A stretch of 9,128 bases of DNA from an uncultured bacterium (GCA_913009865.1 CAJVYK010000079.1:1-9128); one strand, 5' to 3'; numbered from the stretch's first letter, positions 1-6,762 are shown. Translations and numbers: made by a program. The notes: generated by a model from the letters alone, not told the origin.

Positions 1-2
1 AA

Positions 3-1214
3 ACGCAGGGCCGGTCTGTAACGGTTCGCTTTGCGGTACCGCAGGATGAGCCGATTGTGGTTACCGATGTGGTACGCGGAGAGGTCAGGTTTGCAGCCGA
101 CGAAATAAGCGATTTTATCATACAAAAGAGCGACGGCTTCCCAACATATAGCTTTGCATGCGTTGTGGATGATGAGCTTATGGGAGTAACCCACATCATT
201 CGCGGCCAGGAACATCTCAACAATACAGCCGGCCAGCAGGCATTACAGGACGCCCTCGGATTTCGCAGGCCGATTTATGCACATATGTCCGTTACCGTAA
301 GCGAAAGCGGCGGCAAACTTTCCAAACGCCAGCGCCCGAAGGCCCTTCGCAAAGCAATCAAGGCAACAGAAGATATCGACCTTGAAAAACTTGCAGGGGC
401 TGGGAATATTAGTGTCGAAGAACTAAACAGCTTTATTGCCGGTAAGGCGGAACCGGATATGCCGGGTATCGACGCTATGGCAAAATATCTTGGCGCCGCC
501 CTGCCGGAGGTCAATGTCGTTGATTTTTTCAGGAGCGGCTATATTCCTGAAGCTATGGTTAATTTTATCGCGCTGCTCGGCTGGAACCCGGGCGACGGCA
601 GAGAGATTATGTTACTTGAAGAACTAATCGACTCTTTTGATATTAACCGCCTGACCAAATCCAACAGCTTATTTGACCGTAAGAAACTTATCTCTTTTAA
701 CACCGAGTATATAAAAACGGTATCCAAAGAGAAACTTCTTCAGCATTTTAAGGATTACTTAAAAGCTGTCGAATCTCCACTGATTTCAGCAGACGATGTT
801 CTCCTTGCAAAAATCATAAAGGTCTGTGAAGGAGCGCGGACCTTAGCTGATATCGAACGCAAGAGCAGATTCCTGTTTTTAGCCGACGAGAAAATCGAGT
901 ATGATAAGAAAGCGGTTAAAAAGGTTTTATTGAAAAATGACGGCTTAGCTGTTTTGCAGATTGTCCGCAGCAAGCTCGCGGCGATGGAGCAATTTACCGA
1001 AGAGGCAATCGAAAATATGCTGCGCAGCTTAGCCGAGGAAAAACAGGTCGGCCTGGGTAAGGTTGCTCAGCCGTTGCGAGTGGCTATTTGCGGCAGTACA
1101 GTCAGCCCGCCGATTTTCGATTCGGTAAATATGTTAGGTAAAGAAAAAACCCTGGCCAGGATAGATATTACCCTGAAAAAATTTGCCACAGGCTCCCAAA
1201 CACAAGGAAATTAG
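3..1214 (+). CDS. gltX: Glutamyl-tRNA synthetase, 5'-truncated by the window edge
   Basis: This is the C-terminal part of a class I aminoacyl-tRNA synthetase that charges tRNA-Glu (or tRNA-Glu/Gln) in the cytoplasm. The frame is open from base 3 (403 visible residues), so the gene starts outside the window. The GTG at 57 is internal: the residues before it (VTVRFAVPQDEP) already fit the family. Visible landmarks are VVRGEV and RSDG-like 'KSDGFPTYSFACVVDD', then 'GVTHIIRGQEHLNNT', then the ATP-binding KLSKR motif at bases 315-329. The HIGH motif lies upstream of the window. After KLSKR there are about 69 residues before 'GYIPEAMVNFIALLGW', where I recall only about 12 in typical GltX. This large insert is discussed under findings. 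The rest is the helical anticodon-binding region ending near 'QPLRVAICG'. The stop is 3 bases before the next gene, so the two are probably cotranscribed. Confidence 0.96.
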   Translation, partial: TQGRSVTVRFAVPQDEPIVVTDVVRGEVRFAADEISDFIIQKSDGFPTYSFACVVDDELMGVTHIIRGQEHLNNTAGQQALQDALGFRRPIYAHMSVTVSESGGKLSKRQRPKALRKAIKATEDIDLEKLAGAGNISVEELNSFIAGKAEPDMPGIDAMAKYLGAALPEVNVVDFFRSGYIPEAMVNFIALLGWNPGDGREIMLLEELIDSFDINRLTKSNSLFDRKKLISFNTEYIKTVSKEKLLQHFKDYLKAVESPLISADDVLLAKIIKVCEGARTLADIERKSRFLFLADEKIEYDKKAVKKVLLKNDGLAVLQIVRSKLAAMEQFTEEAIENMLRSLAEEKQVGLGKVAQPLRVAICGSTVSPPIFDSVNMLGKEKTLARIDITLKKFATGSQTQGN

Positions 1215-1217
1215 CAA

Positions 1218-2123
1218 ATGTCACTATTGGTAACCGGTTCAATTGGTATTGATACCGTTAAAACCCCTTTCGGGGTCAGTGAGAACTGCCTCGGCGGCTC
1301 GGCGGTGTATTTTAGTATGGCGGCCAGCTTCTTCTGCGCCGTCAGATTCATCGGCGCTGTCGGCGCCGATTGCCCGTTTGACCTGGCTGAAGTTTTCGCC
1401 GACAGAGACGTCGATTTGACAGGGCTGGAAGTAAGAACGCAAAGCAAAACATTTCGCTGGGCCGGCTCATATCAGGGCGCTATGAACGAGGCAATTACAG
1501 ATAAAGTCGAACTAAATGTCCTTGCTGAAGAGCCGCCAACCGTGCCCGATGAATATAAGGACAGTAAATTCATCTTTCTCGCAAATACGGCGCCAGCTCT
1601 TCAATGCCAATTGCTCGAACAAATCGAGGCCGGCGCCTTCGTGGCCGCTGATACGATGAACTGCTGGATTCAGAACCATATCGATGATTTGAAACGGCTG
1701 CTTAAAAAAATCGATTGTTTGATAATCAACGAAGACGAAGCGAGAATGCTGGCGAATGATTCTAACCTGATAACAGCGGCGAAGGCGATTTTAGGTATGG
1801 GGCCGGCTGTGGCGGTTATCAAAAAGGGTGAATCGGGTTCGGTAATGTGCAGCGCTGACGGTGAGCAATTCGTTCTGCCTGGCTTTCCGGCTGACGAGGT
1901 AAAAGACCCTACAGGCGCAGGCGACAGCTTTGCGGGGGCGTTTATGGGCTATCTGGCACAGCACAGCAGAACAGATTTCGAATCGTTGAAACAGGCGATT
2001 GCCTACGGTACGGTGGTTGCCTCGTTTACAATCGCCGATTTCTCGCTGACAGGTTTAACCTCGATAAATAAAAACGATATCGATAATAGATTGGGAACTT
2101 TGCGAAAGCTGACACGGTTTTAA
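1218..2123 (+). CDS. PfkB-family sugar/nucleoside kinase, substrate unknown
   Basis: This is a 301-residue ribokinase-fold kinase that should transfer phosphate from ATP to a sugar or nucleoside in the cytoplasm. The N-terminus has the family's substrate-side glycines (LGGSAVYFS, residues 25-33, and FIGAVGAD, 44-51). NEDEA at 171-175 matches the NxxE metal/phosphate motif, KKGESGSV (202-209) is the usual strand before the ATP site, and DPTGAGDSFAGAF (230-242) is the C-terminal PfkB signature with catalytic Asp236 and the GAGD anion hole. Length is normal for the family. The ATG is preceded by AAGGA (1204-1208) nine bases upstream, inside the end of gltX, so translation is probably coupled. 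The substrate cannot be read from the sequence: ribokinase, fructokinase and adenosine kinase all share these motifs. It resembles a widespread uncharacterised PfkB group with a 'TVETPFG'-like N-terminus (recalled, not searched). Confidence 0.93.
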   Translation: MSLLVTGSIGIDTVKTPFGVSENCLGGSAVYFSMAASFFCAVRFIGAVGADCPFDLAEVFADRDVDLTGLEVRTQSKTFRWAGSYQGAMNEAITDKVELNVLAEEPPTVPDEYKDSKFIFLANTAPALQCQLLEQIEAGAFVAADTMNCWIQNHIDDLKRLLKKIDCLIINEDEARMLANDSNLITAAKAILGMGPAVAVIKKGESGSVMCSADGEQFVLPGFPADEVKDPTGAGDSFAGAFMGYLAQHSRTDFESLKQAIAYGTVVASFTIADFSLTGLTSINKNDIDNRLGTLRKLTRF

Positions 2124-2137
2124 GCGTGAAGCGAATA

Positions 2138-2713
2138 ATGCGAGTGTTTATAGCGATAGATATCGATGATAAAATCAGAAAAGCGTTAAGCGATTTGCAG
2201 CGGCAGATACAAAGCAGTGTCGATGTTAAAAAAAGTGATGTAAAATGGGTTCAGGTGGATAAGATTCATTTGACTCTGAAATTTTTGGGTGAGGTCGAAG
2301 ACCAAAGAATCGTTGAGGTCTGTAATACAGTTAAGGATGTTGCCGGCAGGCACAACAGTTTCGAGCTGGATATAGAATCTCTCGGCTGTTTCGGCGGCAG
2401 AAGGCCTTCGGTCTTATGGGTCGGCACAGGTCTGGGAAGTGATAATCTGTGCCGGTTACAAAAGGATATTGAGAAGCGGTTGGCTTTGGCCGGCTGGCCG
2501 GAAGATGCAAGAGAGTTTGCCGGCCATCTGACCCTGTGCAGAATAAGAAACCCCAAAGCAGGTGTCAAGCTGGCGAAAATGAGCGAAAATTACAGAGATT
2601 TTAAGCTTGGGACTATATCGGCTGATTCGGTCTCGGTTTATCAGAGCCAATTAAGGCCGAGCGGCCCTGTTTATACGGTGTTAGGCAATTATAAATTAGC
2701 GGATAGCACGTAG
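2138..2713 (+). CDS. thpR: RNA 2',3'-cyclic phosphodiesterase (2H family, LigT/ThpR)
   Basis: This is a 191-residue 2H phosphoesterase. The family opens 2',3'-cyclic phosphates on RNA ends and also has 2'-5' ligase activity in vitro; its cellular role is uncertain. Both catalytic HxTx motifs are present and intact: HLTL at residues 44-47 (followed by KFLGEV) and HLTL at 130-133 (followed by CRIRNP). The start 'MRVFIAIDIDD' is the classic N-terminus of the family, so I prefer ATG 2138, with a weak GAAG at 2128-2131, over the in-frame GTG at 2126, which would add four residues and has no ribosome-binding site. The preceding kinase stops at 2123. The last five residues (LADST) and the stop codon are encoded by a palindromic repeat (see 2696-2759). 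The gene lies directly before recA, as ligT does in the known cinA-ligT-recA operons. Confidence 0.93.
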   Translation: MRVFIAIDIDDKIRKALSDLQRQIQSSVDVKKSDVKWVQVDKIHLTLKFLGEVEDQRIVEVCNTVKDVAGRHNSFELDIESLGCFGGRRPSVLWVGTGLGSDNLCRLQKDIEKRLALAGWPEDAREFAGHLTLCRIRNPKAGVKLAKMSENYRDFKLGTISADSVSVYQSQLRPSGPVYTVLGNYKLADST

Positions 2714-2759
2714 CGTATAGCGGATAGTAAAAAACTAAGCGCTATCCGCCAAACGCTAA
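2696..2759. repeat. Palindromic repeat A, copy 1, spanning the thpR stop and the thpR-recA gap
   Basis: An imperfect inverted repeat. TAGCG (2711-2715) pairs with CGCTA (2754-2758), and GCGGATAG (2720-2727) pairs with CTATCCGC (2742-2749), with a 14-base loop rich in A. A second GCGGATAG at 2699-2706 lies just upstream, inside thpR. The element supplies the last codons and stop of thpR and fills nearly all of the gap before recA. It shares its core words (GTAAAA...AACTAA..CGCTAT.C..AAACGCT) with the copy inside alaS at 5979-6052. No T-tract follows, so it is not a canonical terminator, though the RNA hairpin could affect recA expression or mRNA stability. Confidence 0.75.
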
Positions 2760-2780
2760 CTGAATAGGAGAAAAGCAGAA

Positions 2781-3815
2781 ATGGCAAAGACAAAAAAAGG
2801 CGCAACAGCCCCGAAAGAAACCGGCAAAGAGACAGCTCTGCAGCGCGTGATTGCGCAAATCGAAAAACAATACGGCCAGGGCGCTATTATGCAAATGGAC
2901 GAGCATCAATACGCTAAAGTCGAGGGTATCGGCACCGGCTCATTATCGCTCGACCTTGCACTCGGCGGAGTGGGTATCCCGCGCGGCAGGGTTACCGAAC
3001 TGTTCGGACCGGAGTCGAGCGGCAAAACCACGCTGGCACTTCACATCATTGCAAACGCCCAGCGAGCAGGCGGTGTGGCTGCCTTTATCGACGCCGAGCA
3101 CGCACTCGATACCACCTGGGCAAAAAGACTGGGAGTCGATGTCAGCAGCTTGCTGATCAGCCAGCCGGATACGGGCGAGCAGGCGCTCGAAATCACCGAG
3201 ATGTTAATCAGATCCAATTCCATCGATGTTATAATTGTAGATTCAGTTGCCGCACTGACGCCAAAAGCAGAGATCGAAGGCGAGATGGGTGACAGCCATA
3301 TGGGACTGCACGCAAGATTGATGAGCCAGGCAATGAGAAAACTTACCGCTGTCATTCACCAGAGCAAAACATCCCTCGTCTTTATAAATCAAATTCGTAT
3401 GAAAATCGGCGTGATGTTCGGCAACCCGGAAACCACCACCGGCGGAAGAGCGCTGAAATTTTACAGCTCCATTCGGCTCGATATAAGACGAATCGGAACC
3501 ATAAAAGACGGCAGCGGCGCCGTAGGGAACAGGGTCAGGGCAAGAGTGGTAAAGAACAAAATCGCACCGCCCTTCCGTGACGCTGAGTTCGATATTATGT
3601 TCGACAGCGGAATCAGCTACGAAGGCGATTTGATTGATTTGGGCGTTAGCTGCGATGTAATCGAAAAATCCGGCGCCTGGCTGAACTACGGTGATATACG
3701 ACTCGGCCAGGGTAGAGAAAAAGCCAAGCAGTATCTGGCTGAGAATAAGGATTTGCTGGAAGAAATAAAAAATAAAATCCTCATTGCTAAAGGGTTAATA
3801 GCGGATAGCGTTTAG
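2781..3815 (+). CDS. recA: RecA recombinase
   Basis: This is the 344-residue RecA strand-exchange ATPase, which forms filaments on single-stranded DNA for homologous recombination and SOS co-protease activity. Walker A is GPESSGKTT (76-84), the catalytic glutamate is Glu106 in FIDAEHALD, Walker B is VIIVDS (150-155, Asp154), and the DNA-binding L2 loop GNPETTTGG follows (214-222). FINQIRMKIGVMFG and the C-terminal 'GAWLNYGD' are also standard. ATG is set by AGGAG at 2766-2770, ten bases upstream. The C-terminus is short and lacks the acidic tail of E. coli RecA; it ends in IADSV, whose last four codons and stop come from repeat A. I saw no recognisable LexA box in the 67-base leader, which is mostly repeat; the promoter may lie further upstream or the gene may be read as part of the operon. 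Confidence 0.98.
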   Translation: MAKTKKGATAPKETGKETALQRVIAQIEKQYGQGAIMQMDEHQYAKVEGIGTGSLSLDLALGGVGIPRGRVTELFGPESSGKTTLALHIIANAQRAGGVAAFIDAEHALDTTWAKRLGVDVSSLLISQPDTGEQALEITEMLIRSNSIDVIIVDSVAALTPKAEIEGEMGDSHMGLHARLMSQAMRKLTAVIHQSKTSLVFINQIRMKIGVMFGNPETTTGGRALKFYSSIRLDIRRIGTIKDGSGAVGNRVRARVVKNKIAPPFRDAEFDIMFDSGISYEGDLIDLGVSCDVIEKSGAWLNYGDIRLGQGREKAKQYLAENKDLLEEIKNKILIAKGLIADSV

Positions 3816-3832
3816 CGGGTAGCGTTTAGTAT
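3796..3832. repeat. Palindromic repeat A, copy 2 (left arm), spanning the recA stop
   Basis: Two tandem 14-bp units, AGCGGATAGCGTTT (3800-3813) and AGCGGGTAGCGTTT (3814-3827), differ at one base. The first unit encodes the recA C-terminal ADSV and the first base of its stop codon. A possible right arm, CTATACTCTATACGCC (3901-3916), lies 70 bases downstream, after palindrome B; AGTAT (3828-3832) pairs with ATACT (3903-3907) across B. This arrangement suggests that B landed inside an A copy. Confidence 0.65.
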
Positions 3833-3833
3833 T

Positions 3834-3901
3834 GTCATTCCTGCGCAGCTTGTCCTCCTTGGGAGTCCCTAGGACTGAGCGCTGTCGAAGGAGCAGGAAT
3901 C
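3834..3901. repeat. Palindromic repeat B in the recA-alaS gap
   Basis: Outer arms ATTCCTGC (3837-3844) and GCAGGAAT (3893-3900) are perfect complements. Inside them CTCCTT (3855-3860) can pair with AAGGAG (3888-3893, sharing the last base with the outer arm), and AGTCC (3864-3868) with GGACT (3872-3876). The words GTCATTCC and CTGAGCGCTGTCGAAGGA are familiar from dispersed intergenic repeats in many bacterial genomes (recalled, not searched). Together with the flanking A fragments it takes up most of the 132-base gap between recA and alaS, where E. coli has recX. No T-run follows, so a role as terminator is only possible, not shown. Confidence 0.7.
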
Positions 3902-3933
3902 TATACTCTATACGCCAATTGATAACTGTTTTT

Positions 3934-3940
3934 AGGAAAG
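3934..3940 (+). promoter_or_regulatory. Ribosome-binding site deciding the GTG start of alaS
   Basis: AGGAAAG lies seven bases before GTG 3948. No ATG in frame lies near it, and the protein from this GTG (PTAKQIRSGFIDFF) matches the usual AlaRS N-terminus, so the GTG start is well supported. Confidence 0.75.
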
Positions 3941-3947
3941 TATATAA

Positions 3948-6731
3948 GTGCCAACTGCAAAGCAGATAAGAAGCGGCTTTATAGATTTTTTCAGAGATAA
4001 AGGCCATGAGTTTGTCCCCAGTTCGTCACTTGTCCCTGTCAATGACGACACTCTGCTTTTTACCAATGCAGGAATGAACCAGTTCAAGGATATTTTTACG
4101 GGTCTGGTTCCACCGGAGTATCACAGAGCGGCCAACAGTCAAAAATGCCTGCGCGTAAGCGGTAAACACAACGACCTCGAGCAGGTCGGCAAAGATACCT
4201 ATCACCATACCTTTTTTGAAATGTTAGGCAACTGGTCGTTCGATGATTATTTCAAGGCAGAGGCGATTGAATGGGCATGGGAGCTTCTGACAAAGGTCTG
4301 GGGCATTGAGCCGGGCTGTTTGTGGGCAACGGTTTTTGAGGGGGATGCAGAAGAGGGCCTGCCGGATGATACAGAAGCGAAGCGACTTTGGCCAAAAGTA
4401 ACAGGCATTCCGGCCGAGAGGGTGATTTTCGGCGGGAAAAAAGATAATTTCTGGGAAATGGGCGGGGCAGGACCCTGCGGACCCTGCAGCGAAATACATA
4501 TCGACCTGGGGGCGGGAAGCTGTGATATGAAAAACGTTGCCGGCCATAAGTGCGCCGTCAACAGCGGTTGCGCAAGATACATTGAGCTGTGGAATCTTGT
4601 TTTCATACAATTCAACCGTCAGGGCAGCGGTGAACTTGTGCCGCTTTCAGCCAATTATGTCGATACCGGCGCCGGACTGGAAAGAATCGTCGCGGTGCTG
4701 CAGAACAAAAAGAGTAACTACGATACCGATTTGTTTATGCCCATAATAAATGCACTTAGTGACATCACCGGCTGCAAATATACATCCCGACTGAACAACA
4801 AAACCGATAACGCCTTCAGGGTTATCGCCGACCATATCAGGGCGATTGTCTTTGCGATAACCGACGGCGCTACGCCTTCTAACGAAGGCAGGGGTTATTG
4901 TGTTCGGCGCATACTTCGGCGGGCCTGCCGGTTCGCCAGAGTGCTGGGATTGCACGAGCCGTTCCTGAATAAACTTGTACCGGTAGTTATCGATACTATG
5001 GGTGATGCGTTCGGCGAGATAAGGACAAGGGCCGACTACGTCTCAACGGTAATCGAATCTGAAGAAGCGAGCTTTGGCAGAACGCTCGACAGAGGTATTG
5101 AAATCTTCAACGATGCCGCCGGGCGAGCTGAAAAACTAAAGAAAAGAACCATCAAAGGCGAAGATGCTTTTCAGCTTTATGATACCTACGGTTTTCCGCT
5201 CGATTTAACCCAGCTTATGGCCAAAGAACGCAATCTGAAAGTCGATACAGCTAAATTTGACAAGCTGATGGAAGAGCAAAGAGAGCGGGCAAGGGCTGCA
5301 CAAAAAAATAACTCGATGGCGGCAGCCCTGACCGATGTCGAACTGCCGGTAACCGAGGACCTGCATAAATACGGCAGTGACCGCTGCGACAGTAAGATAA
5401 TCGGATGGATTGGAACTGAGGGTTTCAAAAACCAGGGCCGAATTGTTGCCGGCACCGAGAGCGGTATTGTTCTCGACAGCACCTGTTTCTATGCCGAGGC
5501 GGGCGGACAAGTCGGTGATTGCGGACATTTAGAATCCGGACAGAGCCGATTTGTCGTTGAGAACACTACGAAAATAGCCAATTGTGTCGTCCATCAGGGC
5601 AAAGTCGTCAAGGGTTCGTTCAGTATCGGCGATAAGGTAAAGGCAATTGTCGGTCGAGAGAGAAGGGACTCGATTAAGAAAAATCATACCGCCACTCACC
5701 TGCTCCAGTGGGCGCTGCAGCAGGTTCTTGGTGATTCAGTTGCTCAGCAGGGCAGTCTCGTCGGGCCGGAATATTTGCGTTTTGACTTTACTTGTCCGAA
5801 GGCCTTAACAAGCGAACAGATAAAAAAAGTCGAGCTTATGGTCAGAGAAAAAATCGCTGCGGACCTGCCGGTGACCTGTATGGCTATGCCCAGACAAGAG
5901 GCGGAAAAACTCGGTGCGATGGCGCTATTCGGCGAGAAATATGGAAGCGAAGTTCGCGTAGTGGCGATCGGTGCAAAAATAGCGGACAGCGGACAGCGGA
6001 CAGCGGAGGGTAAAAGAAAACTAAACGCTGAACGCTATACCCTAAACGCTGTAAAAAAGGCCTTTAGCAAAGAGTTTTGCGGCGGTACTCACGTTGCTAA
6101 AACCGGCTCTATCGGCGGCCTTAAGATAATCAGGGAAGAGAGCATTTCAGCCGGCATCAGAAGGATTACCGCACTGACCGGCTCCGGACTTGCAGCTTAT
6201 CTCGAAGAGCGAAGCCGGATTGTCGATAAGCTCTCAGAGATGCTAAAGGCCCCCGCTGAAGAGGTGGTTGACAGGGTCGGGCGACTGATAAAAGATAATA
6301 AAAAACTTACAAAGCAACTAAAATCCGCTTCACACAAAAGCGGCTCCGACACTATGACTGAAGCAAAACAGCTTCTGAAAGAGTGCGAAAAAATCGGCGA
6401 AACATCAGTAATCATCAGCCGACTCTCAACGACTTCGGTCGAGCAGGCCAGGGCGGCTATCGATATGCTCAAAAAGAAGGGTAAATCGGCGGTTGTTGTT
6501 TTTGGTTTTGCCGATGACGGTAAGGTGACACTGCTGGCCGGCGTTACGGACGATTTAGTCAAGAAGGGTTTGAAAGCAGACGATATTGTCAGGCAAATCG
6601 CACCGGTAGTTGACGGCGGCGGCGGCGGCCGAGCGCAAATGGCACAGGCCGGCGGAAAAAAACCGGAAAAAATCGAAGATGCACTTGCCAAAGCTGCTGA
6701 ACTGATTAAAGAAAAACTGGCAAACGCTTAA
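3948..6731 (+). CDS. alaS: Alanyl-tRNA synthetase with a repeat-derived insert
   Basis: This is a 927-residue class II synthetase that charges tRNA-Ala and edits misacylated Ser/Gly. The aminoacylation domain starts with FTNAGMNQFKDIF (38-50), then RVSGKHNDLEQVG (69-81), GPCGPCSEIH (175-184), and VDTGAGLERI with the motif 3 region (238-247). A Cys/His-rich stretch (C192, H200, C202, C208) sits between GPCGPCSEI and the ELWNLVFIQFNR segment. The editing domain has the zinc-site motifs HTATH (580-584) and CGGTH (711-715). The C-Ala domain has the glycine-rich DGGGGGR (889-895). Between VRVVAIG (669-675) and FSKEFCGGTH there are about 30 residues where E. coli has one or two; these are encoded by repeat A copy 3. 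All key residues are intact, so the enzyme should work. It starts with GTG and ends 9-39 bases before the next gene. Confidence 0.97.
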   Translation: MPTAKQIRSGFIDFFRDKGHEFVPSSSLVPVNDDTLLFTNAGMNQFKDIFTGLVPPEYHRAANSQKCLRVSGKHNDLEQVGKDTYHHTFFEMLGNWSFDDYFKAEAIEWAWELLTKVWGIEPGCLWATVFEGDAEEGLPDDTEAKRLWPKVTGIPAERVIFGGKKDNFWEMGGAGPCGPCSEIHIDLGAGSCDMKNVAGHKCAVNSGCARYIELWNLVFIQFNRQGSGELVPLSANYVDTGAGLERIVAVLQNKKSNYDTDLFMPIINALSDITGCKYTSRLNNKTDNAFRVIADHIRAIVFAITDGATPSNEGRGYCVRRILRRACRFARVLGLHEPFLNKLVPVVIDTMGDAFGEIRTRADYVSTVIESEEASFGRTLDRGIEIFNDAAGRAEKLKKRTIKGEDAFQLYDTYGFPLDLTQLMAKERNLKVDTAKFDKLMEEQRERARAAQKNNSMAAALTDVELPVTEDLHKYGSDRCDSKIIGWIGTEGFKNQGRIVAGTESGIVLDSTCFYAEAGGQVGDCGHLESGQSRFVVENTTKIANCVVHQGKVVKGSFSIGDKVKAIVGRERRDSIKKNHTATHLLQWALQQVLGDSVAQQGSLVGPEYLRFDFTCPKALTSEQIKKVELMVREKIAADLPVTCMAMPRQEAEKLGAMALFGEKYGSEVRVVAIGAKIADSGQRTAEGKRKLNAERYTLNAVKKAFSKEFCGGTHVAKTGSIGGLKIIREESISAGIRRITALTGSGLAAYLEERSRIVDKLSEMLKAPAEEVVDRVGRLIKDNKKLTKQLKSASHKSGSDTMTEAKQLLKECEKIGETSVIISRLSTTSVEQARAAIDMLKKKGKSAVVVFGFADDGKVTLLAGVTDDLVKKGLKADDIVRQIAPVVDGGGGGRAQMAQAGGKKPEKIEDALAKAAELIKEKLANA
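5979..6052. repeat. Palindromic repeat A, copy 3, inserted in frame within alaS
   Basis: The left side is a run of AGCGGAC words and the right side has AACGCTATACCC and AAACGCTGT. GGGTA (6008-6012) pairs with TACCC (6038-6042), and CAGCG (6001-6005) with CGCTG (6026-6030). The order of words after the left arm, GTAAAAGAAAACTAAACGCT, follows the same order as copy 1 near recA. The element encodes residues 678-702 of AlaRS (starting IADSGQ, ending TLNAV) without a stop. It is in the same frame (ADS) as the copies ending thpR and recA. Confidence 0.78.
5981..6008. repeat. Four tandem 7-bp units within alaS
   Basis: AGCGGAC occurs three times without spacer, followed by AGCGGAG. As seven is not a multiple of three, gain or loss of one or two units would shift the alaS frame, while a change of three units would keep it. 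Confidence 0.9.
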
Positions 6732-6756
6732 TCATCTGCCTTGACTTTGAAACTCT

Positions 6757-6762
6757 GGAAGG
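6757..6762 (+). promoter_or_regulatory. Probable ribosome-binding site for the membrane protein gene
   Basis: GGAAGG lies eight bases before GTG 6771, at good spacing. The competing upstream start TTG 6741 has no such site. This is why GTG 6771 is preferred. Confidence 0.5.

Noticed and set aside
57..59. GTG at 57 as the start of gltX
   Set aside because: The same frame is open to base 3 with residues that fit the GltX family, and the HIGH-motif half would be missing; the gene is cut by the window edge.
2126..2128. GTG as the start of thpR
   Set aside because: No ribosome-binding site precedes it, and the family N-terminus begins at the ATG four codons later; it remains possible.
3796..3917. 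A CRISPR array or tRNA in the recA-alaS gap
   Set aside because: The repeats are only 14 bp, contiguous and without spacers, and no cloverleaf or CCA-ended acceptor stem is visible; nested palindromes explain the stretch better.
3981..4600. Long minus-strand open frames opposite alaS
   Set aside because: They show no family motif or ribosome-binding site and lie opposite the well-supported AlaRS catalytic domain; they are by-products of its codon pattern.
5979..6060. The alaS insert as an intron, intein or frameshift scar
   Set aside because: It is far too short for an intein or self-splicing intron, the frame is open throughout, and the words match the intergenic repeats.
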